NCBI GenBank assembly: GCA_964291545.2 | Contig: OZ219861.1 | Location: 1,116,001-1,180,000, forward strand | Source of the DNA: G963667675 sp964291545 | Lineage (GTDB): Bacteria; Chloroflexota; Dehalococcoidia; Lucifugimonadales; UBA3495 | DNA length: 64,000 bases | Direction of reading: 5' to 3' | Part shown: positions 7,614 to 16,540 of the stretch, in pieces | How positions within the stretch are numbered: the stretch's first letter is position 1 | How the letters are laid out: every line of letters starts with the position of its first letter | Translations under genes and position numbers: made by a program | Notes under the pieces: model-generated | What the model saw: the letters and a program-made list of their open reading frames with translations, nothing else | The model's database searches: none | What the model was told of the DNA's origin: nothing

Positions 7614-8426
7614 TCAGGCCTTGATGGCCTTGATCACGTAGTGCAAGGTGCCCTTGGGGACGTTGACCGTCACCTCGTCTCCCACCGTCCGGTCCATCAG
7701 CGCCTGGCCCACCGGCGACACTGTCGATATCTTGCCCGACGCTGCGTCCGCTTCCCTGACGTCCACCAGCGTGTAATTGGCCTTCTTCCCCGTGTCCGGG
7801 TGCTCCAAGGTCACCCGCGCCCCAACCACCACCCGCTGGCTGGCCCGCCGCGAGGACTCGTTGCTCAGGATCTGAGCGTTGTTAATGGCCGATTCCAGTT
7901 CCCTGATTCGGGATTCGGTCAGCGCCTGCCGTTCCTTGGCCGCATCCAGGGGAGCATTCTCCCGGAAGTCCTTGTCCGCCATAGCCAGGCGGATGTCTTC
8001 AATCACGTTGACCCGGTCCACTTTTAGGACCTCTAATTGTGCCACCAGCCTGTCGTACCCTTCCTGGGTTAACTGGCTGCCCCGCTCCTCCCGGTTTGCC
8101 GGGGCGCCCTTCCTTCCGCTGCCCTTGCGTCCCCGGGGAATTCGCAGATGCGACGCCAACCCGTTCTGAATCCACCCCTCGTCCTTCCAGAACCCCAGGA
8201 AGGCCTTTACCGAACTGAGCCTTTGGGCCGCTTCCTGGCCTCCCTGCCCAGCTCTCTCCGCATAGTCGGCGACCTCGGCGGGCGTCACCTCCACCACGTT
8301 TCTTTCCCGCCCGCAGTTATCCACGAACCGCCTCAGCGCCCGGTGGTCCAACTTCGCCCCGTTCTTCTTTGATGCCAGGAACATGGTTAGAGCCTGCGAA
8401 ATGGATGGCTTGGCGTCAGTGGTCAC
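7614..8426 (-). CDS. greA: GreA-type transcription elongation factor with N-terminal recombinase SAM-like domain
   Basis: The C-terminal half (residues about 115-270) is a complete GreA: coiled-coil domain with LTQEGYDRLVAQLEVLK, the acidic tip region KDFRENAPLDAAKE, and an FKBP-like domain with SPVGQALMDRTVGDEV. GreA binds the RNA polymerase secondary channel and rescues backtracked complexes. The N-terminal ~95 residues are extra. ALRRFVDNCGRE, VTPAEVADYAERAG and LSSVKAFLGFWKDEGW look like the SAM-like core-binding domain of tyrosine recombinases. A basic linker (RGRKGSGRKG) joins the two. Ordinary GreA is about 158 residues. Function of the extra domain is unknown, and DNA or RNA contact is a guess. 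Confidence 0.88.
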   Translation of the reverse strand: MTTDAKPSISQALTMFLASKKNGAKLDHRALRRFVDNCGRERNVVEVTPAEVADYAERAGQGGQEAAQRLSSVKAFLGFWKDEGWIQNGLASHLRIPRGRKGSGRKGAPANREERGSQLTQEGYDRLVAQLEVLKVDRVNVIEDIRLAMADKDFRENAPLDAAKERQALTESRIRELESAINNAQILSNESSRRASQRVVVGARVTLEHPDTGKKANYTLVDVREADAASGKISTVSPVGQALMDRTVGDEVTVNVPKGTLHYVIKAIKA

Positions 8427-8711
8427 CTTCGATACCTCCAGCGATTTGCCAGGTTGCTAACCTGAGCTAAGCCTTTGCGAAACCCAGCACAATCGCCTTT
8501 GCCGCGTATTAAATCCACCATATATTGCCGACGCAATGACAACTTTTCGGTGCGACATGCTGAACCTACGTATCACTCGTGGGAAGCCATCGGATATGAT
8601 ATCAGGTTCCAAATGGGATGGCAAACAGCCAACCACGGCAGCAAGTTGTATACTACCGCCCGTAATGCAACCCGCATCAGATGCCCTGTATCCCGTAGAG
8701 GAGGACCAACC
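8427..8711. other. Divergent promoter region between greA and the quinone oxidoreductase
   Basis: 285 nt of more AT-rich sequence between divergent genes. On the plus strand a TATACT -10-like box lies at about 8648-8653, some 60 nt before the next start. A TAGAGGAGG ribosome-binding stretch lies just before that start. No -35 match was convincing, and no RNA gene was seen. Confidence 0.45.
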
Positions 8712-9683
8712 ATGAAGGCAGTGCAGATAGACGAATATGGCGGCCCCGAGGTCCTGAAGTACCGGGATGTCGCCGACCCGGTTCCCGGCCCCGGCGAGGC
8801 CGTGGTCGATGTCCAGGCCATAGGGGTCAACTTCACCGACACCTATAGCCGCGCCGGCGTCAACCCGGTCCCCCGCTTGCCCTGGACCGTCGGCGTAGAG
8901 GCGGCCGGCGTGGTCAGCGCCGTCGGCCCCGAGGTATCCGATGTCGCTGAGGGCGACGACGTAGCCTTCTGCTCCTTCCCGCCCGGTTGCTATGCGGAAA
9001 AGGTCGTAGTCCAGTCATGGAGACTGGTCAAGCGGCCCGATGGCGTCGACGCCCGGACGGGAGCCGCCGTCATACTCCAAGGCATGACCGCCCATTACCT
9101 GTGCCACTCCACCTATGCGGTGCAGGAGGGTGACCGCGTGCTTGTCCACGCCGGCGCCGGCGGTACCGGCCTGCTCCTCACCCAGATGGTCAAGCGTCTG
9201 GGCGGCTACGTCTTTTCCACCGTGTCCACCGAGGAAAAGGCCGAGCTTTCCAGGGCGGCCGGAGCAGACCACGTCATTCTTTACACTCAGCAGGACTTCG
9301 CCGAGGAAGTCAAGAGCGTCACCGGCGGCCAAGGCGTCCAAGTGGTCTACGATGCCGTCGGCAAGACCACCTTCGACCAGAGCATCAGCTGCCTCTCCCG
9401 CCGTGGCTACATGGTGCTGTACGGACAGGCCAGCGGGGCCCCGGACCCCGTCGACCCTCGCCGCCTGGGCCCAGGCTCCCTTTACCTCACTCGCCCTGGG
9501 CTGGCCGATTACATGGCCGATGGGGATGAACTGGAGAAACGCTCCACCGACGTCCTGAATTGGGTCCAGTCCGGCGAACTTAAGCTCAGGGTCGAGCACG
9601 TGTTTTCCCTGGGCGATGCCGCGGAAGCCCACCGCCAGTTGGAAGGCCGCGCCACCACCGGCAAGCTCCTCCTCATTCCCTGA
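8712..9683 (+). CDS. Zinc-independent quinone oxidoreductase, NADPH-dependent (MDR family)
   Basis: 323-residue medium-chain reductase of the quinone oxidoreductase type (Qor-like), which transfers hydride from NADPH to quinones or other enones. It starts MKAVQIDEYGGPEVLKYRDV, shows the family motif NFTDTYSRAGV near residue 38, and has the Rossmann motif HAGAGGTGLLLTQ near residues 145-157. The structural-zinc cysteine cluster of alcohol dehydrogenases is absent. The chosen ATG has a strong AGGAGG upstream. An upstream in-frame extension of the reading frame lacks family similarity. It is a single gene, 27 nt ahead of the transporter. Confidence 0.88.
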   Translation: MKAVQIDEYGGPEVLKYRDVADPVPGPGEAVVDVQAIGVNFTDTYSRAGVNPVPRLPWTVGVEAAGVVSAVGPEVSDVAEGDDVAFCSFPPGCYAEKVVVQSWRLVKRPDGVDARTGAAVILQGMTAHYLCHSTYAVQEGDRVLVHAGAGGTGLLLTQMVKRLGGYVFSTVSTEEKAELSRAAGADHVILYTQQDFAEEVKSVTGGQGVQVVYDAVGKTTFDQSISCLSRRGYMVLYGQASGAPDPVDPRRLGPGSLYLTRPGLADYMADGDELEKRSTDVLNWVQSGELKLRVEHVFSLGDAAEAHRQLEGRATTGKLLLIP

Positions 9684-9710
9684 CAGCCGGGCCTTGTTGC
9701 TATTCCATAG

Positions 9711-12533
9711 ATGCGGAACGTAGCCTCGGAACAGCGGGAAAAAGCCAACGCCTCCCTTCGGATAAGCGGCTTCCTGGAACGGCGCGCCGGCTTGGTTATC
9801 GCGGCCGCCTTGGTCCTGACGCTGCTGCTTATCATCCCCCTGCTGGCCATGGAGCCCGACGCCGAGGCATCCAGCGATCCCAAGGGCCAGGTGTTCGGTC
9901 TTCAAGACACCCTCGATCAGCGGTTCCAGGCCGTGGTGCATGGCGCCGCCTACATCATTGAAGCCCGGGACGGTGACGTTCTCACCCAGCCAGTCCTCTG
10001 GGAGTTGTACCAAAACACCCAGGACCTGCTGGATGTTGACGCGCGAGGTCTGCTCGCTCCCGATTCTTTACCTCGCCAGCCGTATCTATACTCTAGCTTC
10101 CAGACCTACACCCACCGGCCCTTCACCGGCTTGTCCACCATCGCCGACCACGTCCAGGAGGTCCTCCGACACGACCCGTCGCTCGACGTGTCCTTGGAGA
10201 CGGCAACCGACCAGCAAGTCAAGTTGGCGGTCCACCGGCTGCTGTCCAGCCCTCTAACCGACGGCCTGCAGGACACCCTTTCCGAAAAGGCCTCCAGTGT
10301 AAGCAGGGAAGTGGCAGGAGAGACCATCGACTACTGGACCTCGCCGGGGTTGGTCTTTACCGTGCTGGCCGACAACGACAAGCTGGGAGGACATTCCGCC
10401 GTGCGCGGCGGGCTCGGCGCCGGCGATGCGACCTTGAACAAGGAGAAGTTCAACCGGAACGTCCAGGAAGTGCTGCGAGGAGACCAGCGCAGCTTCGAGC
10501 TTTGGGGCGTCGCCCTTGACCAGAACCTGGAAGCCGAGGACGAGGGCCGCATAGCCGGGATATTCATCATGCTGACCATCGCCACCGTGGTGGTCGTGGT
10601 GGGTCTCAGCCTCCGGTCCTATTGGGCCATGGCGCTGACCGGGGCCGGCCTGGGCGCTATGATGATTTGGCTGGGCGGCATCTCCAACCTGGTGGGCCTC
10701 AAAAGCGGGCTGGTCATAGATTTCATCGTCCCCATCGCCATGGTGGCCCTGGGAGTGGACTTCGTCGTTCACGCCGTACGGCGGTACCAGGAGGAAAAGA
10801 GCATCGGCTACGCCCCGGGCCCAGCCTTCCGCGTCGGCCTGGCTGGAGTGATGGGTGCCCTGGTGCTGGCCATGTTGAGCGATGGCGTTGCCTTCCTGGC
10901 CAACACCTCCTCCGGCATCGAGGCCGTGGTCCATTTCGGACTCGCCGCCGGGATCGCCGTCGGGTCTTCCTTTCTCATCTTGGGAGTCGTGGCGCCCCTG
11001 GCCCTGGCCAGGATCGACCGGCTTCGGGCAGGCAGAAATCCGCCGCCGGGTCGCTTCGGACGCATTGGCCGGATCTTCGGCGGTCTGGGCGTGGCGTCCA
11101 TGTCCGGCAACGGCGTTCTGCTCCTTGTCGTCGGTATCACCATTCCCGGCGTCGGGCTCATACTGGGCTCGATAGTCGCGTTCCTGCTGGTGCCCGCATT
11201 TTGGCTGCGCTTCCGTGGCCCAGCCGTCTCGGACTTGCCAACCCAGTCGCCTGCTGTTCGCCGGGAGGGGTCGTTGGAGGCGTGGCTCTCTTCCCTGGTC
11301 GTCCGCTTGGCCCGCTTCCGTCTGGCGGTTCTGGCGGTTTCGGCGGGCGTCACCGCCGGCGCAGTCTTGCTCGCTCTCCAGTTGGAAGCCGAATTCGACG
11401 TAAAGGACTTTTTCGATAGCAAGTCCGACTTCGTTGTGGGCCTGGACAAGCTGGACGAGCACGTGGGCCAGCGGCGCGGGGAGCAAGCACTTATCTACCT
11501 GGAGGGCGACCTGGCCTCGCCCGAGGCTCTGGCTTCCATCCAACTGCTCATCGAGAAGCTGGGGGACAACCCACACATTGCTAGGGGCGTCGATGGGACC
11601 CCGTTCATCCAGGATCCCAACGTCATCGACGTACTAACCAGGGTAACCGGAACCGCCTACGCCGTGAACCGGGTCTTGGAGATGACCGGCGTGCAGGTTC
11701 ACGACCAAAATGGCGACGGGCTTCCCGACACCCGAGAGCAGGTCTCGGCAGTCATGGGCTACGCGGTTGCCCACGGCGTGCCACTGGACAATGCCACTCT
11801 GGTCTACGATGGCGGAAGGGTCCGGGAAGTCCTGTCTTACCAACCGGGAGGCGGCCGGGACGCCGCCGCCTTGCTCACCCTCGGCATTCCCGATTCCAGG
11901 GAGCAAAGCACGGTCAGGGCAGCTAGGGAAGGCCTCACTGAAGACATTGCCTTCCTGGCTGATTCCGGCGCCATAACCGAGTTTGGAATCACCGGCTCCC
12001 CATTTGTACGAGAGGGCCAGCTTGCCGCCGTCACCAGCACGCTGCAGACCTCCCTGCCCATCGCCGTAGTTGCCACCCTTGCGCTGCTGTTGCTTGCGCT
12101 GCGCTCCTTCAGGTACGCGCTGGTAACGGTAATTCCGGTGGTGCTCGTCGCCGCTTGGCTTTACGGCATCATGTACCTGGTGGGATTCAACCTTAACTTC
12201 GTGACCGCCACCATTGGAGCGGTTTCCATCGGCGTAGGCATCGACTATTCCGTCCACATGACGATGCGGTTCAGGGAGGAATTGGCCAGGTCGGGCGATC
12301 GTATGCAGGCCCTGCAAAAGGCGGTCAACGGCACGGGCATGGCCCTCGCGGTTTCGGCAGTCTCCTCGATACTGGGATTTGCCATCCTGGGATTCGCCCC
12401 CATGCCCATGTTTTCGGCCTTCGGCATCCTCACCGCTCTGATGGTCTTCCTGGCCCTGGCCGCCTCGATAGTGGTGCTGCCTTCTTTGTTGCTCCTCGCC
12501 ACGCCCGACAAGGCCAGGAACCCAACCGCCTGA
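9711..12533 (+). CDS. MMPL/RND-superfamily transporter
   Basis: 940-residue multi-pass membrane protein with the duplicated RND plan. One N-terminal membrane helix (residues about 25-45) is followed by a large extracytoplasmic domain, then a bundle of helices (residues about 280-440 and 460-500). After another helix near 540 comes a second extracytoplasmic domain and a last bundle (about 780-935). Motifs such as GVDFVVHAVRRYQEE and GVGIDYSVHMTMRFREEL fit the sterol-sensing-like / MMPL group of hydrophobic-substrate exporters. Substrate cannot be read from sequence. No membrane fusion protein or regulator is adjacent. The ribosome-binding site is weak. Confidence 0.87.
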   Translation: MRNVASEQREKANASLRISGFLERRAGLVIAAALVLTLLLIIPLLAMEPDAEASSDPKGQVFGLQDTLDQRFQAVVHGAAYIIEARDGDVLTQPVLWELYQNTQDLLDVDARGLLAPDSLPRQPYLYSSFQTYTHRPFTGLSTIADHVQEVLRHDPSLDVSLETATDQQVKLAVHRLLSSPLTDGLQDTLSEKASSVSREVAGETIDYWTSPGLVFTVLADNDKLGGHSAVRGGLGAGDATLNKEKFNRNVQEVLRGDQRSFELWGVALDQNLEAEDEGRIAGIFIMLTIATVVVVVGLSLRSYWAMALTGAGLGAMMIWLGGISNLVGLKSGLVIDFIVPIAMVALGVDFVVHAVRRYQEEKSIGYAPGPAFRVGLAGVMGALVLAMLSDGVAFLANTSSGIEAVVHFGLAAGIAVGSSFLILGVVAPLALARIDRLRAGRNPPPGRFGRIGRIFGGLGVASMSGNGVLLLVVGITIPGVGLILGSIVAFLLVPAFWLRFRGPAVSDLPTQSPAVRREGSLEAWLSSLVVRLARFRLAVLAVSAGVTAGAVLLALQLEAEFDVKDFFDSKSDFVVGLDKLDEHVGQRRGEQALIYLEGDLASPEALASIQLLIEKLGDNPHIARGVDGTPFIQDPNVIDVLTRVTGTAYAVNRVLEMTGVQVHDQNGDGLPDTREQVSAVMGYAVAHGVPLDNATLVYDGGRVREVLSYQPGGGRDAAALLTLGIPDSREQSTVRAAREGLTEDIAFLADSGAITEFGITGSPFVREGQLAAVTSTLQTSLPIAVVATLALLLLALRSFRYALVTVIPVVLVAAWLYGIMYLVGFNLNFVTATIGAVSIGVGIDYSVHMTMRFREELARSGDRMQALQKAVNGTGMALAVSAVSSILGFAILGFAPMPMFSAFGILTALMVFLALAASIVVLPSLLLLATPDKARNPTA

Positions 12534-12561
12534 CTTTCCTGCAACGTGCCTCTGTCAGTCC

Positions 12562-13074
12562 TTACACGCCCAATGACCGCCGTATGTCCCACTCATGGTG
12601 AACCGCGTCGTGGCAGTTCGACTGCACCAGGTCAGTCAGCGATATTGGACCTCTCTCGGGGTGATCGAACGTCGGCTCCCGCCCGGCTGCGGCCCTGAAC
12701 GCCTCTTGCCACGCGTCCACCGCATGGGAAAGTGACCAAAGCGCAGTACCCAGGGGTATGGACTCATACCTTCGCACTTTAGCCAGTTCGTCCTGGTCAT
12801 AGGCCTCTATCTCCACGTGCTCGGCCTCCGCTGAACTCCACATGCGCTCGCCCCATATCCGCAGATTGTCGCCTACGTGACACACATAGCCTCCCACCGA
12901 CCAACTCAGGCTCGGATGCCGCGCCGATCCGTCCTGCCCCTCCAGCAGCCTGGCATACCGCCCTAGTATCTCAGCCACTATTGCCGCGGCAGCCTCCATG
13001 GAAATAGACCACTCAAACCCGCATTCCCTGCACGGATTTCCGTAGACCCTGACGCCCCATGTATTCACAGTCAA
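12562..13074 (-). CDS. DinB-like metal-binding four-helix protein with N-terminal CxxC
   Basis: 170 residues resembling the DinB / mycothiol-dependent maleylpyruvate isomerase N-terminal fold. A conserved His in VCHVGDNLRIW (about residue 66) and the C-terminal HDAVHHEWDIRR provide the usual metal triad. The N-terminus GNPCRECGFEW adds a short CxxC motif that could bind zinc. Members of this fold include thiol transferases and many unknowns, so no reaction is assigned. It is convergent with the MMPL transporter and divergent from the iron-sulfur pair. Confidence 0.6.
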   Translation of the reverse strand: MTVNTWGVRVYGNPCRECGFEWSISMEAAAAIVAEILGRYARLLEGQDGSARHPSLSWSVGGYVCHVGDNLRIWGERMWSSAEAEHVEIEAYDQDELAKVRRYESIPLGTALWSLSHAVDAWQEAFRAAAGREPTFDHPERGPISLTDLVQSNCHDAVHHEWDIRRSLGV

Positions 13075-13242
13075 GCCTCCACCGGTCTGTTACCAACACT
13101 GGGGAGCAGTCCCATAAGGGCCGCTGACCCGCTAAATGTGGGCATTATCGCACGATTCGGGACAGCAACACTGATACGGACCATCGGCGAAGATGGGCCC
13201 CCATAGCTCCCCTACCGTCAAGCAAATACAGACAAGCCATAG

Positions 13243-13272
13243 TTGACCTATTCACTAGACTATTTCTATAAT
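13243..13272 (+). promoter_or_regulatory. Sigma70-type promoter of the MIP18-mrp operon
   Basis: TTGACC (13243-13248), 18-bp spacer, TATAAT (13267-13272). Transcription would start near 13280, about 50 nt before the start codon, which has GGAGGAGA in front of it. This is one of the best promoter matches in the window. Confidence 0.75.
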
Positions 13273-13328
13273 GAGCCTAGGTTCTAGAAACAGCCAACAG
13301 GCCCAGGTCCGACCTGGAGGAGACAAAC

Positions 13329-13640
13329 ATGGCCGAAGCAACTCTGACTTCAGACGCAGTCACCGAGGCGCTCAAGACCGTATACGACCCGGAGATTCCC
13401 GTGAACGTGGTGGACTTGGGACTGATTTACGACGTGCAGGTCAACGACGGCGGCAACGTCTACGTCCAGATGACCCTGACCTTCCCCGGCTGCGGCATGG
13501 GACCCTTCATCGCCCAGCAGGCCGAATGGGCCATCCAGGATCTGGACGGAGTCGAGGAAGTCGAGATAGAGCTGGTCTTCGATCCTCCCTGGTCGCCGGA
13601 ACTGATTAGCGAAGAGGCCAAGGCACAGTTGGGCATCTAG
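13329..13640 (+). CDS. MIP18/SufT-family iron-sulfur assembly protein (DUF59)
   Basis: 103-residue single-domain protein of the MIP18 (DUF59) family, which assists iron-sulfur cluster maturation. It shows VYDPEIPVNVVDLGLIYDV near residues 17-35 and the reactive-cysteine segment TFPGCGMGPF near residues 53-62. It sits 5 nt upstream of the Mrp-type ATPase gene, and in many bacteria the two domains are fused or adjacent. The promoter at 13243 should drive both. Confidence 0.88.
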   Translation: MAEATLTSDAVTEALKTVYDPEIPVNVVDLGLIYDVQVNDGGNVYVQMTLTFPGCGMGPFIAQQAEWAIQDLDGVEEVEIELVFDPPWSPELISEEAKAQLGI

Positions 13641-13645
13641 CTCCC

Positions 13646-14455
13646 ATGCCAACCCCCCAGGAGACCGCCCGCCTCGAGCAGATCAAGCGTAGCTGGCAGC
13701 AGAAGCGCCAGATAACTGATCGCCTGTCCAAGATACGCACCACCCTGGGCATCTACAGCGGCAAGGGCGGCGTCGGCAAGACCACCGTGGCCGTCAACCT
13801 GGCCGTGGCGTTGGCCAAGGAGGGGTGCAAGGTCGGTCTCCTGGACGTTGACATCGACTGCCCCAACGTAAACAAAGTCCTGGGTATAACCGACAAGCCG
13901 GGGTACGCCGACGGCCAGATAACTCCCGCCGAGAAATGGGGCGTCAAGGTCGTCTCCATGGGTTTCTTCCAGGAGAGAGAGGAAGAGGCTATCATCTGGC
14001 GCGGCCCCATGATTCACAACGCAATCAACCAGTTCCTGCAGGCAACCGATTGGGGGGATCTGGACTACCTGCTGGTGGACCTGCCCCCCGGCACCTCCGA
14101 CTCACCCCTCACCGTCATGCAGACCATACCGTTGGACGGGTTCGTCGTGGTCAGCACGCCCCAGGAACTGGCGACCATCGACGCCAAGCGTTGCATCAAC
14201 ATGATTCGCAAGCTTAACCTGAACGTCCTGGGGATAGTCGAGAACTACACGGGCGACGTCTTCGGAGAGGGTGCTGGGAAAAAGCTGGCCCAGGATGTCG
14301 ACGCTCCCTTCCTGGGCTCCCTGGCCCTCAGGTCCAGCTACCGCGACACCTCCACCCCCACCGCACTCGCCGATCCCGACGTAGGCCAGGAATACGCCGT
14401 ACTGGCCGCCGGCGTCAGGAACAGCCTCCAGGAACTCGGCCGCGAAGCCGCCTGA
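13646..14455 (+). CDS. Mrp/NBP35-type P-loop ATPase, iron-sulfur carrier
   Basis: 269-residue Mrp (ApbC) ATPase that carries or delivers iron-sulfur clusters. It has a deviant Walker A SGKGGVGKTT near residues 37-46, a switch segment DVDIDCPNV, and the conserved LLVDLPPGTSD near residues 146-156. The family CxxC is not obvious, so cluster binding may differ. Its position directly after the MIP18 gene supports a joint role in iron-sulfur assembly. It converges on accDA with 3 nt between stops. Confidence 0.87.
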   Translation: MPTPQETARLEQIKRSWQQKRQITDRLSKIRTTLGIYSGKGGVGKTTVAVNLAVALAKEGCKVGLLDVDIDCPNVNKVLGITDKPGYADGQITPAEKWGVKVVSMGFFQEREEEAIIWRGPMIHNAINQFLQATDWGDLDYLLVDLPPGTSDSPLTVMQTIPLDGFVVVSTPQELATIDAKRCINMIRKLNLNVLGIVENYTGDVFGEGAGKKLAQDVDAPFLGSLALRSSYRDTSTPTALADPDVGQEYAVLAAGVRNSLQELGREAA

Positions 14456-14458
14456 CCC

Positions 14459-16360
14459 CTACTCCTTCCCGTTCTTCCCGACCTTGACTTTAACCTTCTT
14501 CTCTTTCTTGGCCTTGGCAGGCTTCTCTTCCTTACCCCTGCGCCGCTGAGACCTCACCAAACGGCCGCTGCGCGCCCCGTCGGCCGTAATGTTCATCAAA
14601 AGTTCCACTTCCAGGTTCATCGCCTCTTGCGAATAGGCGCTTTGCTCGCCCATCCTGCGGAACTTCTGGTAGCGGCGCTTCAGCAGCTTGCCGGTGGACA
14701 TCCTGGCTAGTTCGGCCAACTGCTTGCCCGCGGCCAGCCCCACCTCGTTGGCCGCTTCCCTGGGGCTGGTGTGGGCCCCCCCGTCCGGTTCGCACACCAC
14801 CTGGTCGGCAATGCTCAGTTCCAGGCAGTCCTGCGCCGTCAACATCAGCGCTTCTGCAGCCTCCCGGTCCAGCATGTGGTCCGGGTACGGCCCGCCTAAG
14901 TGACGGTTCAGCGATATGGGAGAATAAATCGAGTACTGCTGCATCAGGATGCGGTCCGACAACCCCAGGGCCAACGCTCCCTCGCTGCCGCCCTCTCCTA
15001 TGATGACTGAAACGATGGGCACCGGCGCCTCCGCCATCAGCGACAATGTCGTCGCCACCGCGTTGCCGATTCCCTGCTCTTCCGCCTCCAGGCCCGGGTC
15101 CGCTCCATTGGTGTCGATAAGCGTAACCAACGGCAACTTGAACCGTGACGCCAGCGAGATCAACCTCTGCGCTTTTCTCAGCCCGTCGGGGTACACGTGG
15201 TACCGCTCGCCCTCCAACATGTGGGTGCGCTGCTGGCCGATGACCACCACCGGCTCGCCGTGCAGCACTCCAACCCCGCCTACTATCGACCGGTCGTCGC
15301 TGTTCAGCCGGTCGCCCCTCAACTCCACGAAGGGGTCCAGCATCGAATGAATGTAGGTCATGGCCAGGGGACGTTCCGGGTGCCGCGCAATGGTCACCGA
15401 TTCCCATACGGCGGTCTCGGAGGGCGTTTCGAACTCGGTCTTGAGCAGCGCCTTGTGATTGCCCTTGCCCTGCCCCTGGGAGGTGAACAGTTGCAGCAGC
15501 GTCGCCAGTCGTGACTGGAGCACCTCCCGGTCCACCACGTTGTCCAGCAGCCCGTGGTTCAGGTGGGCCTCCGCCGTGTGAGCGTCCAGCGGCAACGGCG
15601 TGTTGGAAGCCGCCCGCAGGGCCCGCAGCGGCGCCAGGCCAATCAGCGACCCCGGCTCCGCAAGAATCACGTCCGCTAGGTTGGCGAAACTGGCGTAAGC
15701 CTGCCCCGTCGACGGGTTGGACAGCACCACGATGAAGGGAGTTCCCTCCTCCCTCAAGCGGTTGGCCGCCGTCACCGTCTTGGCCATCTGCATCAGGGAA
15801 AGCACCCCTTCCTGCATCCGGCTGCCGCCCCCCGAGACCATCGCCACCACCGGCAGGCTCTTGCGGGCCGCCGTCTCGAAGGCCCTGGCGACCTTCTCCC
15901 CCACCACGATGCCCATGCTGCCGCCCATGAACCCGAAGTCCAGCGCCGCCACCATAACCTCGATGTCGTCAATGCGGCACCGGCCGGTCACCGCCGCCTC
16001 GGTTAGCCCGGTGGAGCTCTGGTCCTGGCTCAGCAGGTTGCGGTACTTTCCTCTTTGGGAAAAGGACAGCGGCTCCGTAGAACTGAGGTATTTGTGGGAT
16101 TCTTTGAACGACCCCTTGTCCGCCAGCAGCTCTATGCGTTCCCTGGCGGTCAGGGTGTAGTGGAACCGGCAGTAGGGGCACACCCGGTAGGTCAGGTATG
16201 CCGAAGACTCCCGGATGGGTTCCTCGCACAGCAGGCAGCTGTCGTGCACCGTGGACAGTCGCGCCACCTCAGGGTCGCCGCTCCGCCCGAACAGGTGTAC
16301 CAGAAAGCTCGCCAGGTTTCTCAGTTTCGCTCCTCCGGTGGTTGCTTCCCTGCGCCCCAT
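14459..16360 (-). CDS. accDA: Fused acetyl-CoA carboxylase carboxyltransferase, beta-alpha (AccD-AccA)
   Basis: Transfers CO2 from carboxybiotin to acetyl-CoA to make malonyl-CoA. The N-terminal half is AccD, with the C4 zinc ribbon (CLLC, CPYC) and a crotonase-fold region with MVSGGGSRMQEG. The C-terminal half is AccA, beginning around ARHPERPLAMTYI and including DTNGADPGLEAEEQGI and IGEGGSEGALAL. A Lys-rich tail ends the protein. The frame is open to an ATG at 16405, but the ATG at 16360 has a GAGGAGG ribosome-binding site and is preferred (633 residues). Separate accA and accD are the common arrangement, and this is a single polypeptide. Biotin carboxylase and carrier genes are not adjacent. 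Confidence 0.93.
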   Translation of the reverse strand: MGRREATTGGAKLRNLASFLVHLFGRSGDPEVARLSTVHDSCLLCEEPIRESSAYLTYRVCPYCRFHYTLTARERIELLADKGSFKESHKYLSSTEPLSFSQRGKYRNLLSQDQSSTGLTEAAVTGRCRIDDIEVMVAALDFGFMGGSMGIVVGEKVARAFETAARKSLPVVAMVSGGGSRMQEGVLSLMQMAKTVTAANRLREEGTPFIVVLSNPSTGQAYASFANLADVILAEPGSLIGLAPLRALRAASNTPLPLDAHTAEAHLNHGLLDNVVDREVLQSRLATLLQLFTSQGQGKGNHKALLKTEFETPSETAVWESVTIARHPERPLAMTYIHSMLDPFVELRGDRLNSDDRSIVGGVGVLHGEPVVVIGQQRTHMLEGERYHVYPDGLRKAQRLISLASRFKLPLVTLIDTNGADPGLEAEEQGIGNAVATTLSLMAEAPVPIVSVIIGEGGSEGALALGLSDRILMQQYSIYSPISLNRHLGGPYPDHMLDREAAEALMLTAQDCLELSIADQVVCEPDGGAHTSPREAANEVGLAAGKQLAELARMSTGKLLKRRYQKFRRMGEQSAYSQEAMNLEVELLMNITADGARSGRLVRSQRRRGKEEKPAKAKKEKKVKVKVGKNGKE

Positions 16361-16540
16361 CCCGCCGTCTGCCTCCTCACCCGCACACCGGTCTATTCTT
16401 ATCATACAGTGTGCCGCCCCAAAATAAAACGACGTGACCTCATACCGTGATAGAATATCGTGGTTCGACGGTATCAGCCGTTGGACCAGCAGCCCCGTAT
16501 CCGTACGGTTTTGAGTAATTCAGCCTGAGGAGGAACGCCA

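Noticed and set aside
10254..11576. Long antisense open frames opposite the MMPL gene and other GC-rich genes
   Set aside because: They are typical GC-rich shadows: Gly/His/Pro/Arg-rich composition, no ribosome-binding sites, no recognisable domains, opposite well-supported genes.
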